Positions 24,501 through 36,626 of a DNA stretch of 64,000 nucleotides are shown here, piece by piece. The notes under the pieces were generated by a model. It searched no databases and had not been told where the DNA came from. It was given only the letters and a program-made list of their open reading frames with translations. Each line of letters opens with the position of its first letter. Positions within the stretch are counted from its first letter, which is position 1. This stretch comes from Pohlia nutans. Lineage: Eukaryota; Streptophyta; Bryopsida; Bryales; Mniaceae. The stretch spans positions 5,146,001-5,210,000 of the forward strand of contig CM040088.1 in NCBI GenBank assembly GCA_022496805.1, given 5' to 3'. The translations under genes were made by a program, and so were the position numbers.

Positions 24501-27500
24501 GTGGCTATCATTTCTCCTCATGGTTACTTCGGACAAGCCGATGTGCTAGGAATGCCTGACACAGGAGGACAAGTGAGTTTTCATGGCTTGACGTGATGTG
24601 GAAGATCATTATGTGTCAGATCAGTGTACTTTGAATGAATGATTGCGGTTTTTCACTGTCCACACTCTCTGTAGATCGAAGCAACAAGCTTAAAATTTGA
24701 ACGAACTAGGTGTGACCTATCAAGCTTCAAAAAATCCACTATATTTATGACACCTTTTGAGGTAATAAGTGTCCAGTCCATTACAGTCTACCCTCCATAC
24801 AATGACACACCATAATATGACGATAGTATGGTTTCAAGCAAGTCATTTCTGTGACCAATCCATGCCTGCCACTTTGAAGTTAGGGCTTCCCAGACATCTC
24901 ATAATAGATAGGGACAACTGTAGCTTGATTATCTCAAGTATTTCTAGTATGCCACATAAGAGCCATGTCAGCGCTCTTGTTAGTGTAAAGTCAACAAAAC
25001 AGGGTGAAAACAAATAAGTTTGTTGTGCAATCTAAAGTGGTTCTTAACATGTGCATTTAGCCAGGGCTCTGCTAATCACCGGGATTGGGGTGGAGCAGGT
25101 GGTGTATATATTGGACCAGGTTAGGGCAATGGAAAAGGAGATGCTCAAGAATATTAAGCAACAAGGCCTGGACATCCAACCTCAGATTGTAGTGGTAAAT
25201 GGATTGTTGAAGAGTGGAATGTTCCTTGGATCATTGCAACATTAGTGGGAATTAGCAATGTTTAACAGAGTTTTGAATGTCATTTGGGTAGGCTAGTTTC
25301 TGATATATGTCTTACAGTCTGATTTTTTAATTCAATTTTTTCTGTTCAGGTAACTCGTCTTATTCCGAATGCAAACGGAACAACATGTAACCAACGGATT
25401 GAGAAGTTGGAAGGAACACAATACTCTCGGATATTACGCGTGCCATTCCGGAATGAGGATGGCATTCTACACAACTGGATTTCTCGGTTCGATGTTTATC
25501 CATTTTTGGAAACTTTTGTTCAGGTAACTAACACGGCGACTACTGAATTTCTAGCATCTTGTTTTGATCTTCTCTTTGCAAATTTGGTTTGTAGTTCGTA
25601 GGTGATGTGACAATTCGTTCTTTTGATTATTCTTGTTTGAATATTTACGTACATTTGGACATGTCTAGTCATGTTCTTGAACTCAAGATTTAAGAAGATT
25701 TATGTACAAATAAAGTAAAATATGTTGTCATCCTTTCAAGAATGTCATGTTAGACTAAGTTGTTGTGCTTGTCAATGTTTCCACCAGGATGTTGCACAGG
25801 AACTCATAGATGAGCTTTCTGAAAAGCCAGATTTTATCATTGGTAATTATACAGACGGCAATCTTGTCGCCTCTCTCTTGTGCCATCGACTTGGTGTCAC
25901 CCAGGTTTGTAAAACTCACAAATATTTGACAGACCTTTTATTTGTTCATACAATATCTAGATGCAATACTAAAACACTTGGGTTCCTTCTAACAAGGAGA
26001 TTTACATGGTGTAGGGTGGTTTCAGTGTAACATAGCTCATGCGCTCGAGAAAACAAAGTACCCAGATTCTGACATTTACTGGGAGAAATTCGAAGCCAAG
26101 TATCACTTTTCGTGCCAGTTCACTGCGGACTTAATTGCAATGAACCATGCCGACTTCATCATCACCAGTACATATCAAGAGATTGCTGGAAGGTAGATTT
26201 AGATCAGCAACATACGTTATTGGCGTTCCATTTATTGCTTTGATTTCGTGGCTCAGGGTGATAAGGTTTGTAGCGATACTGCGTAAATTCTTATCAAATT
26301 GAACCAAAATTGATACTGGGAAAAAGGGTTCGATGGCTATCTTTGAAAGCACAATGGATGTAATATTGAAGGTCATAGAGGTGGCATGGGATAACAAGCT
26401 AAAATCAATGCACATAGCATGAATTTAGGGTTTAGGATTTAGGGTTTAGGGATGAATTTATCCTGGCTAATGCTCATGGGTGGATGGTGTTTGATGTCAG
26501 TGCGGACACGGTGGGGCAGTATGAAAGCCATGCAGCCTTTTCTCTACCAGGCCTGTACCGGGTAGTGAACGGCATTGACGTGTTTGACCCCAAATTCAAC
26601 ATTGTATCGCCAGGTGCTGACACCACTGTTTACTTCCCCTACAACTCCGAGAGCGATAAACGTCTCACAGATCTGCATGAACGCATCAACAAGCTCTTGT
26701 ATGATCCTGCGCAAACTGCTGAGCATGTGTAAGTTTCTTCTCTGTCATTCATTTTTCTAATTTGGGTCATAACTGTTACTCGTATTTTTGTACGGTAGGA
26801 GTTACTAAAAGCGTTCTGATTTGCCTATTTGGAGGGGTTTTATACCTTGAAATGTTTTTCAGTAAATTTTCCTTGAAAGACAAATAGAAGCCACATTTAA
26901 CCCATTTTGATTTATATTGTGAAATTGATCCATTATGTACCCTTGCGTTAGTGAACACTTTTAGAATGGAGACACTTTTAGCACAACCTACCTAAGCATT
27001 CTTGACATTCCTCAATTCAAAACAACAAAAATGAATGGCCTACTTTGGACTTTGGAGCTAGTCCACAAGTTTGTTACCAAATTGTGCACAATGTGATTCT
27101 TCTCTTCTCAAAGTACTAATTCCCTTACAGAGTTTTGGAATGTGATTCTGAAATCATCTTCAATCTTTGACACTCCCTAATAAAGGGTTTAGGGTTTAGG
27201 GTTTCTTCTGATAAAGGTGAGCTAAATCTCCTTGTGCAGTGGAACATTGAAGGACAGGAAGAAACCCATTCTGTTTTCAATGGCACGTCTGGATCAGGTG
27301 AAGAACATCAGCGGCCTTGTGGAAATGTTTGCCAAGAACTCCCGGCTCCGAGAGCTTGTGAATCTCGTTGTCGTAGCAGGCAACATTCAAAAGGAAAAAT
27401 CCAAGGACCGCGAGGAAATGGCTGAGATTGACAAAATGCACAACCTCATGAAGGAATATAATCTGGATGGCGAGTTTCGATGGTTGTGTGCTCAGACAGA

Positions 27501-30060
27501 CAGGTCAGTTTTCTGATAATGTAACAGCATCAGGAATTTAGGACCTCACTGATTTTTAACGATTTCCGTGCGACATCCGATATTTCATGGGTTCGTATGT
27601 TTTTCGCACGGATTTTGCGCTAATTCTGCACTGAATCCGCACGGCTTCCACATTCACTCTTTCTGTTATCAACAAAGTGCAGAATCCGTGCAGAATTAGC
27701 GCAAAATCCGTGCAAAATTTGTGCGAAAAATGTACGAACCCATGAAATATCAGATGTCGCATGGAAATCGTCTAAAATCCGTGGGGTCCTAAATTCCTGA
27801 TGAGGGCTTTAGGTCCATAAGAAAATCATGTTAATGCCAACAACACTAACATCACACTAATCTCATATTAATACCATTTGCAATAATCATTAATGTTAAC
27901 TCAGTATGAGGACTAAATGAATCTAGTGTGTATTGACAGGGTTTTGAATGGCGAATTGTACCGTTGCATTGCGGACTCGCATGGCGCTTTTGTGCAGCCT
28001 GCCTTGTATGAAGGGTTTGGGTTGACTGTGATTGAGGCCATGACATGTGGTCTACCTACTTTTGCAACTTGCCATGGAGGGCCAAAGGAGATTGTGGAGA
28101 ATGAGAAATCAGGGTTCCACATTGATCCCTATCAGCCTGACTCTGCCAGCAAGATTATGGTGGACTTTTTTGACAAATGTACGAAGGAGGAGGATTACTG
28201 GAGTAAATTCTCTGATGCTGGTCTTGAGCGAATTCGTACCAAGTATGTCCACATTCCTACTCACTTCTGACTTTATTTTTTATTTTTTTTAAACAAATGA
28301 AAAATTGATTATACTACAGTTTGGAACAGTAATATGACCTCTTGAACAACATTCTAGAATATGTCATGCATTTAAATTAGGTCGTTTTTCATAACATTCT
28401 TGAGCAACCTTGGCTTGGTCCCTTTTCTACACTGCATTTAGTCCTCAATAATAGAAATGATGTCTCTATAGTAGCATTGTAAATCTTCAATTCAAGATTT
28501 TCCCTATGAAAAAGGTATTGTAGAAAAGAAACCAAACCAATGTTATGTTGGTACCCTAGGCAGTCAGATTTGACTTCACGTGTTATCATGATTTCAACTA
28601 AAGCCTTCAGAAATTTGCCAAGCTCTTGAGAGAGCATATTCTAAACCTCTTTAGTGTCATAACCTAGGTGCTCAAAATGTATGTGATTTAATTTATATGG
28701 AGTTTTGTAAATCAATAATGTTGCATGTAAAACTGACATTAAACAAGTACTTGAGGTAGGGACATGGTTTAGAATCCTTCACACTTCTCAAACTCCTTAT
28801 TATTGCCATTTCTATGCAACTATGTTAACCAAGTTTGACAATGAGGGTTATAGAATGGGAATTAAGTCGTTTTGTAAGATTTGGTGAGAAAACAGAGGAT
28901 GTGATATCATAGAAAGTGATATTACAGAGGTCCGGGTTTACTTTCTGTTGATAGATGCATATCATTTGCACAGAGCGTGTGTATCTTTTTCTTGTTACTG
29001 GGCTCACACTTGTCTCGTTTGTCATTTTTTGTGAAGGTATACGTGGCAGATTTACACTGAGCGGTTGCTGACGCTCTCAAGAGTATATGGCTTCTGGAAG
29101 TATGTGTCCAAGCTAGGAAGACGTGAAACCAGGCGGTATCTCGAAATGTTCTACATCTTAAAATTCAGAGAATTGGTAAGTAAACAATATCACTGTAGCA
29201 TTTGGGATGTTTCTTTTATGAAAAATATTTCATTGTAAGAGAAGATGTAGCTCTTGGGATTTGGCACTTTGATAATTAAATGTTTAATCAACCAAATTGA
29301 TCTTTTTATGACTATTTTCTTTTTTTTTGGAGGAAAATTAACTGCACAGAAACAAGAGTACAAGGCATGAATCTAGGTCCCACATGTACGGACTAAACTA
29401 GAAATGAGATCTATTTTTCTTATCATGCAACTATTAGTTCTAATTGAAGAGATTTTTTTGAAGAGCATCCTAAGTAGTTTACTTGCTACTTGTTGGTGTC
29501 ATACATCAAGAATTTAGGACCTCACTAATTTTTAACGATTTCCGTGTGACATCCAATATTTCACGAGTTCGTATATTTTTCGCACGGATTTAGCGCTAAT
29601 TCTGTACTGAATCCGCATGGCTTCTACATTCACTCTTTTTGTTATTTACAAAGTGTAGAGGCCGTGCGGAATTAGCGCAAAATTCATGCGAAAAATGTAC
29701 GAACCCATGAAATATCGGATGTCGCATGGAAATTGTTTAAAATCCGTGGGGTCCTAAATTCCTAATGTAGAGAAAGGAGGCATCACTTATTATCTAAGTT
29801 CATGTTGCCTATTTAGTAGAACTATCTACACAAACACTTTATTTTTGTTGGTGTTAGGGCCAAAGTTATTCTTCTTCTTTCGAAGTAGGCGTTTTTAGCA
29901 ACCGTTTACATTTCAGTTCACATTATCATTATTGTTGAATCCAAAGTAGTTATGCTGAAGAGTTGGCACAATGCATTTGCATGTTTTTTTCCAGGCAAAG
30001 ACAGTGCCAGTTGCAAGTGATGATAAGTCCTATCTCAAAGAGCAAGAAAAGAAAGTGTAG
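21502..30060 (+). CDS. SUS: Sucrose synthase (UDP-glucose:fructose glucosyltransferase), complete
   Basis: Fifteen exons join in frame: 21502-21620, 22372-22501, 23062-23216, 23348-23540, 23999-24117, 24356-24572, 25099-25194, 25350-25523, 25788-25904, 26026-26192, 26501-26728, 27240-27503, 27940-28242, 29037-29175 and 29995-30060, giving 828 residues, normal for the family. It reversibly cleaves sucrose with UDP to UDP-glucose and fructose. L13-A-R-M-T-S18 matches the calcium-dependent kinase site near the N-terminus. The regulatory N-terminal part runs to about residue 270; the GT-B core follows. Seen in the core: glycine loop G309-G-Q, H445 ([11 protein letters not shown]), R588 and K593 ([10 protein letters not shown]), and the E-x7-E motif E684...E692 ([15 protein letters not shown]). 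The C-terminal tail is Lys/Glu-rich. No signal or transit peptide is present, so it is cytosolic or membrane-associated. All introns are GT-AG; several host transposon copies. The protein looks intact. Confidence 0.95.
23575..23795. repeat. Dispersed repeat in SUS intron 4 (partner in acetate kinase intron 2)
   Basis: About 210 bases match 34845-35060 in direct orientation: 'ccccctgctgcaaatcatct', 'gtgtgaaaatgacttcagtt', 'tgatcttgtagtataga', 'aatcagaaaaccgaggtaaa' and 'cgttttagacgctta'. Small indels separate the blocks. No frame is conserved. Confidence 0.75.
24779..24930. repeat. Dispersed repeat in SUS intron 6 (partner at 50509-50660)
   Basis: Shares 'agtctaccctccat', 'caatgacac', 'ccataatatgac', 'caagtcatttctgtga' and 'ggacaa.tgtag' with 50509-50660 in the GH51 gene region, in direct orientation. 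About 150 bases; likely a MITE fragment. Confidence 0.6.
26425..26452 (+). repeat. Interstitial telomere-like TTTAGGG repeat in SUS intron 10
   Basis: Reads gaatttagggtttaggattt and then agggtttagggatg: about four TTTAGGG-type units, one diverged. It is 50 bases upstream of exon 11. Confidence 0.8.
27184..27205 (+). repeat. Interstitial telomere-like TTTAGGG repeat in SUS intron 11
   Basis: About three perfect units (agggtttagggtttagggtt), about 35 bases upstream of exon 12. It is the second such tract in the same gene. Confidence 0.8.
27529..27802. mobile_element. Foldback element 'CATCAGGAATTTAGGACC', copy 1, in SUS intron 12
   Basis: The left end 'catcaggaatttaggacc' pairs with the right end 'ggtcctaaattcctgatg'. 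The arms extend inward over more than 100 bases ('gcacggattttgcgctaatt' against 'aattagcgcaaaatccgtgc'), so the whole 274-base unit can fold into a long hairpin. Two further copies are at 29504-29767 and 39239-39502. Its CG-rich arms stand out from the AT-rich intron. No coding frame fits a transposase. Confidence 0.8.
29504..29767. mobile_element. Foldback element 'CATCAGGAATTTAGGACC', copy 2, in SUS intron 14
   Basis: The same ends and arms as copy 1, with scattered substitutions ('catcaagaatttaggacc' ... 'ggtcctaaattcctaatg'); 264 bases. TA lies on both sides (gtcaTA|cat ... atg|TAgag), but the other copies show no matching duplication. Confidence 0.8.
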
Positions 30061-30560
30061 CCAAATGATGGACGAGAACGTTGCTGGGGCTTCTTCAGTG
30101 TATAGCAACTGATGTACAACAAGAGGATACAATGGGTGAGAAGCCACATTTGCTTAGAATGGTGAGAGAACTTGACGTAGATATGATAGACATTCATCAA
30201 CTCCTTTTGGTAGAGGTTCTGACAGTTTGCTGGTATTGTAACTCTTTTTACTTTAGCTCATTTGGATTACAATCAATCGCTGGTTGATGTCATTAGGGTT
30301 AGATATCACCATCTTGGCATTTTGTGAGAACATTCATTTTCAGTGAACAGTGTTGTATTCATTTTCAGTGAACAGTGAGAAAGTGCATGTACATTTTAAC
30401 CTCTCTAATTGCACTGTCCCTTGTATATCCTGAGAATGTCTCATGTTGTGTACAATTTTCACATGTCAAGTTGTGTAACACGTGATGTCTGAGTGCATTT
30501 CGAAGCCCATTTGTTTCAAGTGCAATTAGAGAGGGTTCAGTGTAAAAACCAGTATGGTCA
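30061..30560 (+). other. SUS 3' UTR and short TIR element
   Basis: This follows the SUS stop codon. It holds a direct duplication of 'cattttcagtgaacagtg' (about 30336-30378) and a small element with inverted ends 'aacctctctaattgcac' (30398-30414) and 'gtgcaattagagagggtt' (30520-30537). The polyadenylation point cannot be fixed. Confidence 0.5.
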
Positions 30561-31232
30561 ACATCATTTCCAATACTGATCAATCAATTCAGTCACCTAA
30601 TTAAAAAGAACAAAAATAGATCAACTAATCAATCAATTCAGTCACCTAATTATATCTCAAATTTGTCACATGCCTTGCCATTATCTCAAATTGAATGTGG
30701 GCCATCGCTTCCAAGCCTTGGCTCTCTGGGAACTTACCTTAGTCTCAGTTTTGCCTCCGTTGTAACGGAAAAACTAGTTCACACTCCTTTCTATTTTGAA
30801 TTCTTTGGAAACCATGCCAATTTGCTTGGTTGCCTAAGATACGGGTCAGACTCACCTCACCTAATATGTATTCTCTCTTCTTTTCGGTTAACTCTATTAA
30901 AGAGGGAAGATAAAAAGCCATTGCGAGTGCAGAGGGCCTGAAAAACACTCCATTGAATGTCAAATTTAGCTAGTAACTTCCACTTGGCCTGAGGCTGAAT
31001 GAGAATCGTGAATCGACATTTGCTCCACGCATCGCAACCGTAATCCGTCATGCCTTACCAAAATAGAAGAGACATGCTCTGCAGACCAAAGCTCGTAATG
31101 GAACACGACATAGTTCCGGATAATCCAAATGGTGCATAAACTTAAATAAATGTGATTCCACGAAGAAGAAGCCAGAGCTTTACATCCGCAGCATTTTTGA
31201 AGTGGCTACTTTGAGATGGCAGTTTCTCTTAA

Positions 31233-31608
31233 CCCTTAAATGTCAAGAGGGCCTGGGTGGGGCAGCCCAGAAGGCATCTAAATTTTCGGAGGGAAAAATA
31301 AAATAAAAAAATAAAAAAATAAAAAAATGCAAAATCGACTCTGCTGGGCACTGCTGGCCAACACTATAGCACTGTAGCATTGCGGCACCTCAGCTGCCCC
31401 AACCTCAAAACCTGTTCAATTTGATAACTTTGATTGCTTATCAATGATTCCACAATCTCTCAAATGAGGCGCAAATTTGGAATCTAGGTCGCTTTTTCAG
31501 TAGCTTTCCAACGCACCAATCCTCGCTTGATTTGGTTGAGAAAATCCACTTTTTTCTTCATTATTCTCTCATAAATAAGCCCATGGGGCTTACCTTGACG
31601 TTTAAGGG
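31233..31608. mobile_element. TTAA-flanked TIR element (CCCTTAAATGTCAAG)
   Basis: It starts CCCTTAAATGTCAAG after TTAA (31229-31232) and ends CTTGACGTTTAAGGG before TTAA (31609-31612); 14 of 15 end bases pair. It is 376 bases with no transposase. The interior differs from the P/Q family, so this is a separate family with the same end rule. Confidence 0.72.
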
Positions 31609-31899
31609 TTAATCAAATTTTTGGCAGATCATTTATTTCTGCAAACTTTACCATTTTGCCCAGTCTGCTTCGGAAGCACTTGCGTATGACTTTTAGCAAA
31701 AATTGGTATGCAAGTGTGCTGATGCAACCTGATTTCTTGGTATTTGTTTTGAATTTGCATTTTTTCTGATTAGCTCAACGTAAACACTTGTCTTAGGAAG
31801 GTACACTTGTCTCAGGAAGGTGGGACGGGGCCGGTTGGTTGTTACAACTTTCCTGCCTATGATAACTCACTAGTAGCACCAAATCATGAATATCACATT

Positions 31900-31990
31900 A
31901 CTGTTCAGACGAACTCAACGGGAATCGAACCCGGACCATATAAATGTAATACAATGTCCTTCACCAACCAAACTATGAACCATGACTTGG
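31900..31990 (-). mobile_element. tRNA-like SINE head, minus strand
   Basis: On the minus strand an A-box-like 'tagtttggttggtgaagg' (31958-31975 on the plus strand) is followed 26 bases later by a perfect B box, ggttcgattcc (31921-31931). Spacing and order fit a tRNA-derived promoter. The flanks do not form an acceptor stem, so a working tRNA is unlikely. Confidence 0.5.
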
Positions 31991-32100
31991 CGACTACCAA
32001 CAAAACAAATTCCAAATTATACCCTAGCTTGATTTAACCACTCGTTTAAGGTTACTGTTTGTTACTAGTACTTGTTACTGGTCACTAAAGTGTATTCTCA

Positions 32101-32230
32101 AAAGGGGAGAGTAGTCTTGCACCAATGTCCTTTTTTCCGGTGGGCACTGGCTCATTGTCAAGATGAACAGACACTTTATTCACTCCAGCTTCGAAAGAGG
32201 TCCGGAGTTTCTATCTATCTATCTATCTAT
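32101..32230 (+). repeat. Dispersed repeat ending in a TATC microsatellite, copy 2
   Basis: The copy partner of 13169-13290. The same conserved block is followed by (tatc)n at about 32210-32230. Confidence 0.65.
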
Positions 32231-33595
32231 TTGTTTTAAGAAATTTGTCTTTGTGTGGGTGTTGCTTGTAATAAGGTGAAAGTGATATGTGGAAAGATGT
32301 AAGGTAGTTTATTCCTCCATTTCTTATGGTTTTGAACTAATAAGTAATGAGTGTTTTCTATTTTGAAATATTTAAAAACATATGTTGATCTTCATTGTAT
32401 TCAATTTGGAAAGGATTCCAAGTGCACTAAAATATATTTAATTTGGATACCATATCTACAAGTAATAAATTTTTGAAATTTTGTTTTTGAATTTTTCACT
32501 TTGTGACTTTTCAATTGTTGTTTATTTACTCAATTATAAGTCTATTTTAAACCTACTCATGGGAATGAGGAAGCCATGGAAATGAGAAGCCATAAAAATA
32601 GGGAAGCCATAGGAATGAAGAAACTATCGTACCTCATTTTTTGGTTTCGGAAAAAAAAATTCAATTTTTTTATCAAGTGTTGTTTCCACATTGGTTGAAA
32701 CCCAAGTGAATCTTATGTAGGAATGACATTTTGGTACTCAAAGTGCAGAACCAGAAAATGAGGTATAGTACCTTAAACTTTCAAATCTTGCTCCAAATAT
32801 TGAAAACTAACTAAGTTACAAGGTCGTAGTTTAAAAATTAAGATCATAGTTACAAGGTACTTCAACGTACTTTGAACTGAAATCTATTTACGTAAATAGA
32901 TTTCAGCTTTGGATACGCTAAATTCCCAACCTAGACTGTCATCAAGAAAGTTCTTGTGAGTGGTTTCAATATAGAAACTATATGGTAATCATGTCGCACT
33001 TTTTGCTATAGTAGGCTTTGTCATTCTGTTTTGATTCAGTATAGAAATAAGAGATTGCATTAAACTTGTGCACTACCCGTACTAATTTGTCAATACAAAT
33101 ATCTAAAATGAATTTTGTAAAAATACAATATCTATACTAAATTCAGTACTTCTAGCTAATTCATTTTATACTAAATTTAGTACTTCCAGCTGATTCATTT
33201 TATTCATTTGCTTGTAATCCATATGGTCTTTGTATGACACCTGTACGACTACGGTACAGTTTCAATCAAGGTTGTTATAGTAAATGATTTTGTGCTGACT
33301 CATTGCTGAAACTGCTCATTTTTATCTTTCTGATAAAATATGCTTAAAATATGACATCATGGAATATTCTGTTGGTGTACCAATGAGAAGCTGCAGACTT
33401 GAAACTCTGTTCGTCGACGACATCTCCCGAAAGAACGGAATGGATTAGTTCCAGAATGGATGAAAACGCCTCGGCCATTGACGGATGGATGAGAAACGGG
33501 CACGGTGTGGGACACGGTCACAGGCCCCGTTTCAGCGGGTTTGGGATCGTCTCTCTCATAGACCTCCGCGGTGTTCGTCTCTACGAGTTGCAACA

Positions 33596-36500
33596 ATGGG
33601 GAAGTCTGTGCTCGTGCTCAACGCTGGGAGTTCCTCGCTCAAGTAAGTCCGTCGAACCCTAATTTACATTTAGAATCATATCTCTGCTCTAACTTCCATT
33701 TTGAAATTTATTGCGCTCGATTTGGTGCTAATTCCACAGAGTTAGCTCGTGTAGTGGAAGCTCCTCGGAAATGCGAATTTTAGTGGAAGCAATTTGCGTG
33801 AATTCGGATTTTATCGAAAGAATTTTGTGGCTGGATCGATGTGGCTCTGTTTTAGTTCCTGAAATCACGACTATGCTGATATGTTAAGACTGGGTTACTC
33901 GTTGTAGAAGATTGCTATTGGGATTTGGTTTTGTTAGTAAGTTTCCTTTTTTTGCTTCTATGCAAACCTTGACTCGAATTTTTCTAGAAGTCTGAATGCC
34001 GTGTTATTAATGGTTTAGTATTCTTAGTTGTGGTCGGATACCACATCGCGTTGAAGTCGATGCTGATGGAGTGTCAATGTCCGTGACGGAGGATTTTTTT
34101 GAATTTATGTAGCCAGTTCTGATAGGAAAAATTATAATGTGTAAAGCAGAAAGTAGTGCGCTTATTAACGGATTAAAAGAGGCAAATGGAATCATAGGTT
34201 TTGCGGTTTCGATGATCTGAAAATATTGTTTGGAAAGAGAAAGGGATTCATGATGTTTCGTCGTTAGGTTTGAGAAATGATTCGCCTGGGCGGTCACTTC
34301 CACAGGAATATGTGTAAATTATTGAATAGATTTGCTGCTTCTTTTTCTTTCCAATACTTACGTGTAGGTTTTTGTAAACCTAGTCTCAAGCAGCGGTTGT
34401 ATGAGCATTCTTTTTACGTTCCCCCTCGGCGCTTGCACAAGTCTCGTGGTGTTGAGTAGATCACGTCACCTTCCTTTACCTATCTAGCAGCACTTTTCAT
34501 TGAGGCAATTCGTTCTTTAGCCTTCAAATTGATTGCACGCAAACTGTTCTACTGTGAACGGGTGATGACGATGGTGCATTTGCAGGTATGCTCTCTACTA
34601 TCTTGGAAAAGGAGCATCATGCATTTCTCATGGTATTGTCGATGGCATCGGCACCGACAGAAGCTTCATCTCTCACAAGAATGTGCAGACGGCTCAGGAT
34701 GTGAAATTACAAGTAAGCAGACTCAGCATTTCATTTTGTACTCTTCTTGGTGTATCCTCGGTTCATCAGAATTCTGTTGATACTTGTAATGCTTCTCATC
34801 GGCTTGCAGACCTCCTTTCAAGTTATGTAGTGGTAGTTCTGTAGTGTAGGAAAATTGGACCCCCTGCTGCAAATCATCTGTTTGTGTGAAAATGACTTCA
34901 GTTTGACACGATCGACACTGTTGATCTTGTAGTATAGAACGAGAGCCTTAAAATGATTTTTATTGCAATCAGAAAACCGAGGTAAAATGAGAAAATGCCA
35001 CCGTTGCAAAGTTCAGTGATGCAGATGGCCATATTGAGCGTTTTAGACGCTTACGGTTTAAATAGTTTGTACTTTCTGCCAGTCTTTGATCGATCACTTT
35101 GTGAAGAAGAGTCCTGAATCTCACGGTTACTCAAATTCGAGTTGTTGCTGCCATCACTTGCAATATTTCTCCAGTTTGTTTCGATTGTCTAACTTGCACT
35201 CTGCAGGGTCCCGACATAAAGCACCATAAGCAGGGCCTCCAAAAGGTGCTGGAGCTTCTTCGTTTAGGGATGGGTAGTGGTCAGAACGTCACGGCTGTGG
35301 GCCACCGAGTAGTGCACGGAGGAGAGTTTTTGACACAGCCTTCACTTGTCACTGAAACTGTGAAACAAGCCATTGAAAAAGCTATACCTCTTGCTCCCCT
35401 TCACAATCCTCCAAACCTTGAGGTACTGCTGTAAATTCTCCTTTTCTTGACTTGTGACTGCAGAGTGGTTGTTTTGAGGTAAACTTGGGGCGGAATGCTT
35501 TAGCTTGATCAAGTTGCTGCATCTCACACGGCATGTCAATGTGAATTGTACTAGATAGAGTACTCCATGGGCTCTGCTACGGCATGTAGTGGTGTATGCT
35601 ATCTCCGAGTCGCGAAGAGACAAGGTGGTAGCAAGCACCAACTGCACGACGTGTCGAGCCCATGGAGTACTCTATCTAGCATATCTAGCATAGCCTACAA
35701 CACATGTCACACATTAGTAGAGTCTTATTTTGAGTAGTACACTATGGAGAGTTGAGAATAGAAAGAGACGAGGAGGAGTTCTCTACAAAGATTTGGAATA
35801 CACTACGAAGATTGTGTGCTTAGGAAAATACATTACAGGTTGTAACTGTACTGCTTAGAACCAATCTGAAGCTGCCACAGCTGGTCCTGATTTCCTGGAG
35901 TTAGGCTATGGAAATGAATTGCAGTATCGCCCTCCTCCTTTTTGACTTCCCACCATGCTCATTTTCGGCGGCATGTTCATGCAGGGAATTCGGGTTGCGG
36001 AAGAGCTTTTTGATTGTCCCCAAGTAGCTGTGTTCGACACGGCTTTCCACTCTACCATACCGCCTTGTGCTTATCATTACGCACTTCCATACAAGCTTTA
36101 TGAGGAGCTTGGCATACGAAAATACGGTATGCATGGAACAAGCTATGAGTACCTTCTTGGGCGTGCTTCGCACATACTTGGAAAGCCTCGAAAGGACGTG
36201 AACATAATTGCTCTACATCTTGGAGCCGGAGCAAGTATGGCAGCAATCAAGGGAGGGAAGTGCATTGATACATCCATGGGTGTTACTCCGCTGCAGGGGC
36301 TGGTCATGGCTACACGATCAGGTGACATTGACCCTGCAATAATCCAAATGTTGGCAACTGAGAAGGGCATGAACGTAGATGAGATTACCGATATGCTCAA
36401 CAAGAAAAGCGGGTTACTCGGGTTGTGCGGGGACAGGGACTTGAGGGGTGTATGGGATGCCGCTGAAGCTGGCAGCGCAAGGCATAAATTGGCTATTGAG

Positions 36501-36626
36501 GTTTATGTACACCGAATTCGTACTTACCTTGGAGCTTATTTTTTTCATCTGCAAGGACAGGTCGACGCCTTGGTGTTCAGTGCAGGAGTGGGGGAGGCAT
36601 CAGGTCGCACTCGTGCACTTATCTGA
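33596..36626 (+). CDS. ACK: Acetate kinase, truncated by an in-frame TGA
   Basis: Four exons: 33596-33642, 34586-34712, 35207-35422 and 35985-36626, giving 343 residues to the first stop; bacterial enzymes have about 400. Acetate kinase interconverts acetate and ATP with acetyl phosphate and ADP. Seen: N9 in VLVLNAGSSSLK, R92 in GHRVVHGGE, PLAPLHNPPN, D148 in VFDTAFH, H180 in YGMHGTS (Tyr replaces the usual second His), HLGAGAS, DTSMG and the eukaryotic-style SGLLGLCGDRDLRGV. These positions agree with the family's catalytic Asn7, Arg91, Asp148 and His180. The usual GIGEN is GVGEA here. The TGA at 36624-36626 removes the last conserved strand and the Mg-linked Glu of PTDEE, which lies in frame downstream. 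No transit peptide is visible, so the product would be cytosolic. As read, the protein is probably inactive. Confidence 0.85.
34845..35060. repeat. Dispersed repeat in acetate kinase intron 2 (partner in SUS intron 4)
   Basis: Partner of 23575-23795, in the same orientation relative to the host gene. Confidence 0.75.
35551..35679. mobile_element. 129-base element with perfect 24-base inverted ends
   Basis: The left end (35551-35574, starting ctagatagagtactccatgg) and the right end (35656-35679) are perfect inverted copies. It lies in acetate kinase intron 3. The 81-base interior is richer in GC than the intron. Perfect ends suggest a young MITE. Confidence 0.75.

Larger units (their letters stand above)
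30560..33390. other. Intergenic region between sucrose synthase and acetate kinase
   Basis: No exon is supported. It contains a TTAA element (31233-31608), a tRNA-like SINE head on the minus strand (about 31900-31990), a simple-tailed repeat (32101-32230) and an inverted pair 'gtacctcattttttgg' / 'ccagaaaatgaggta' (about 32630-32775). Confidence 0.55.
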
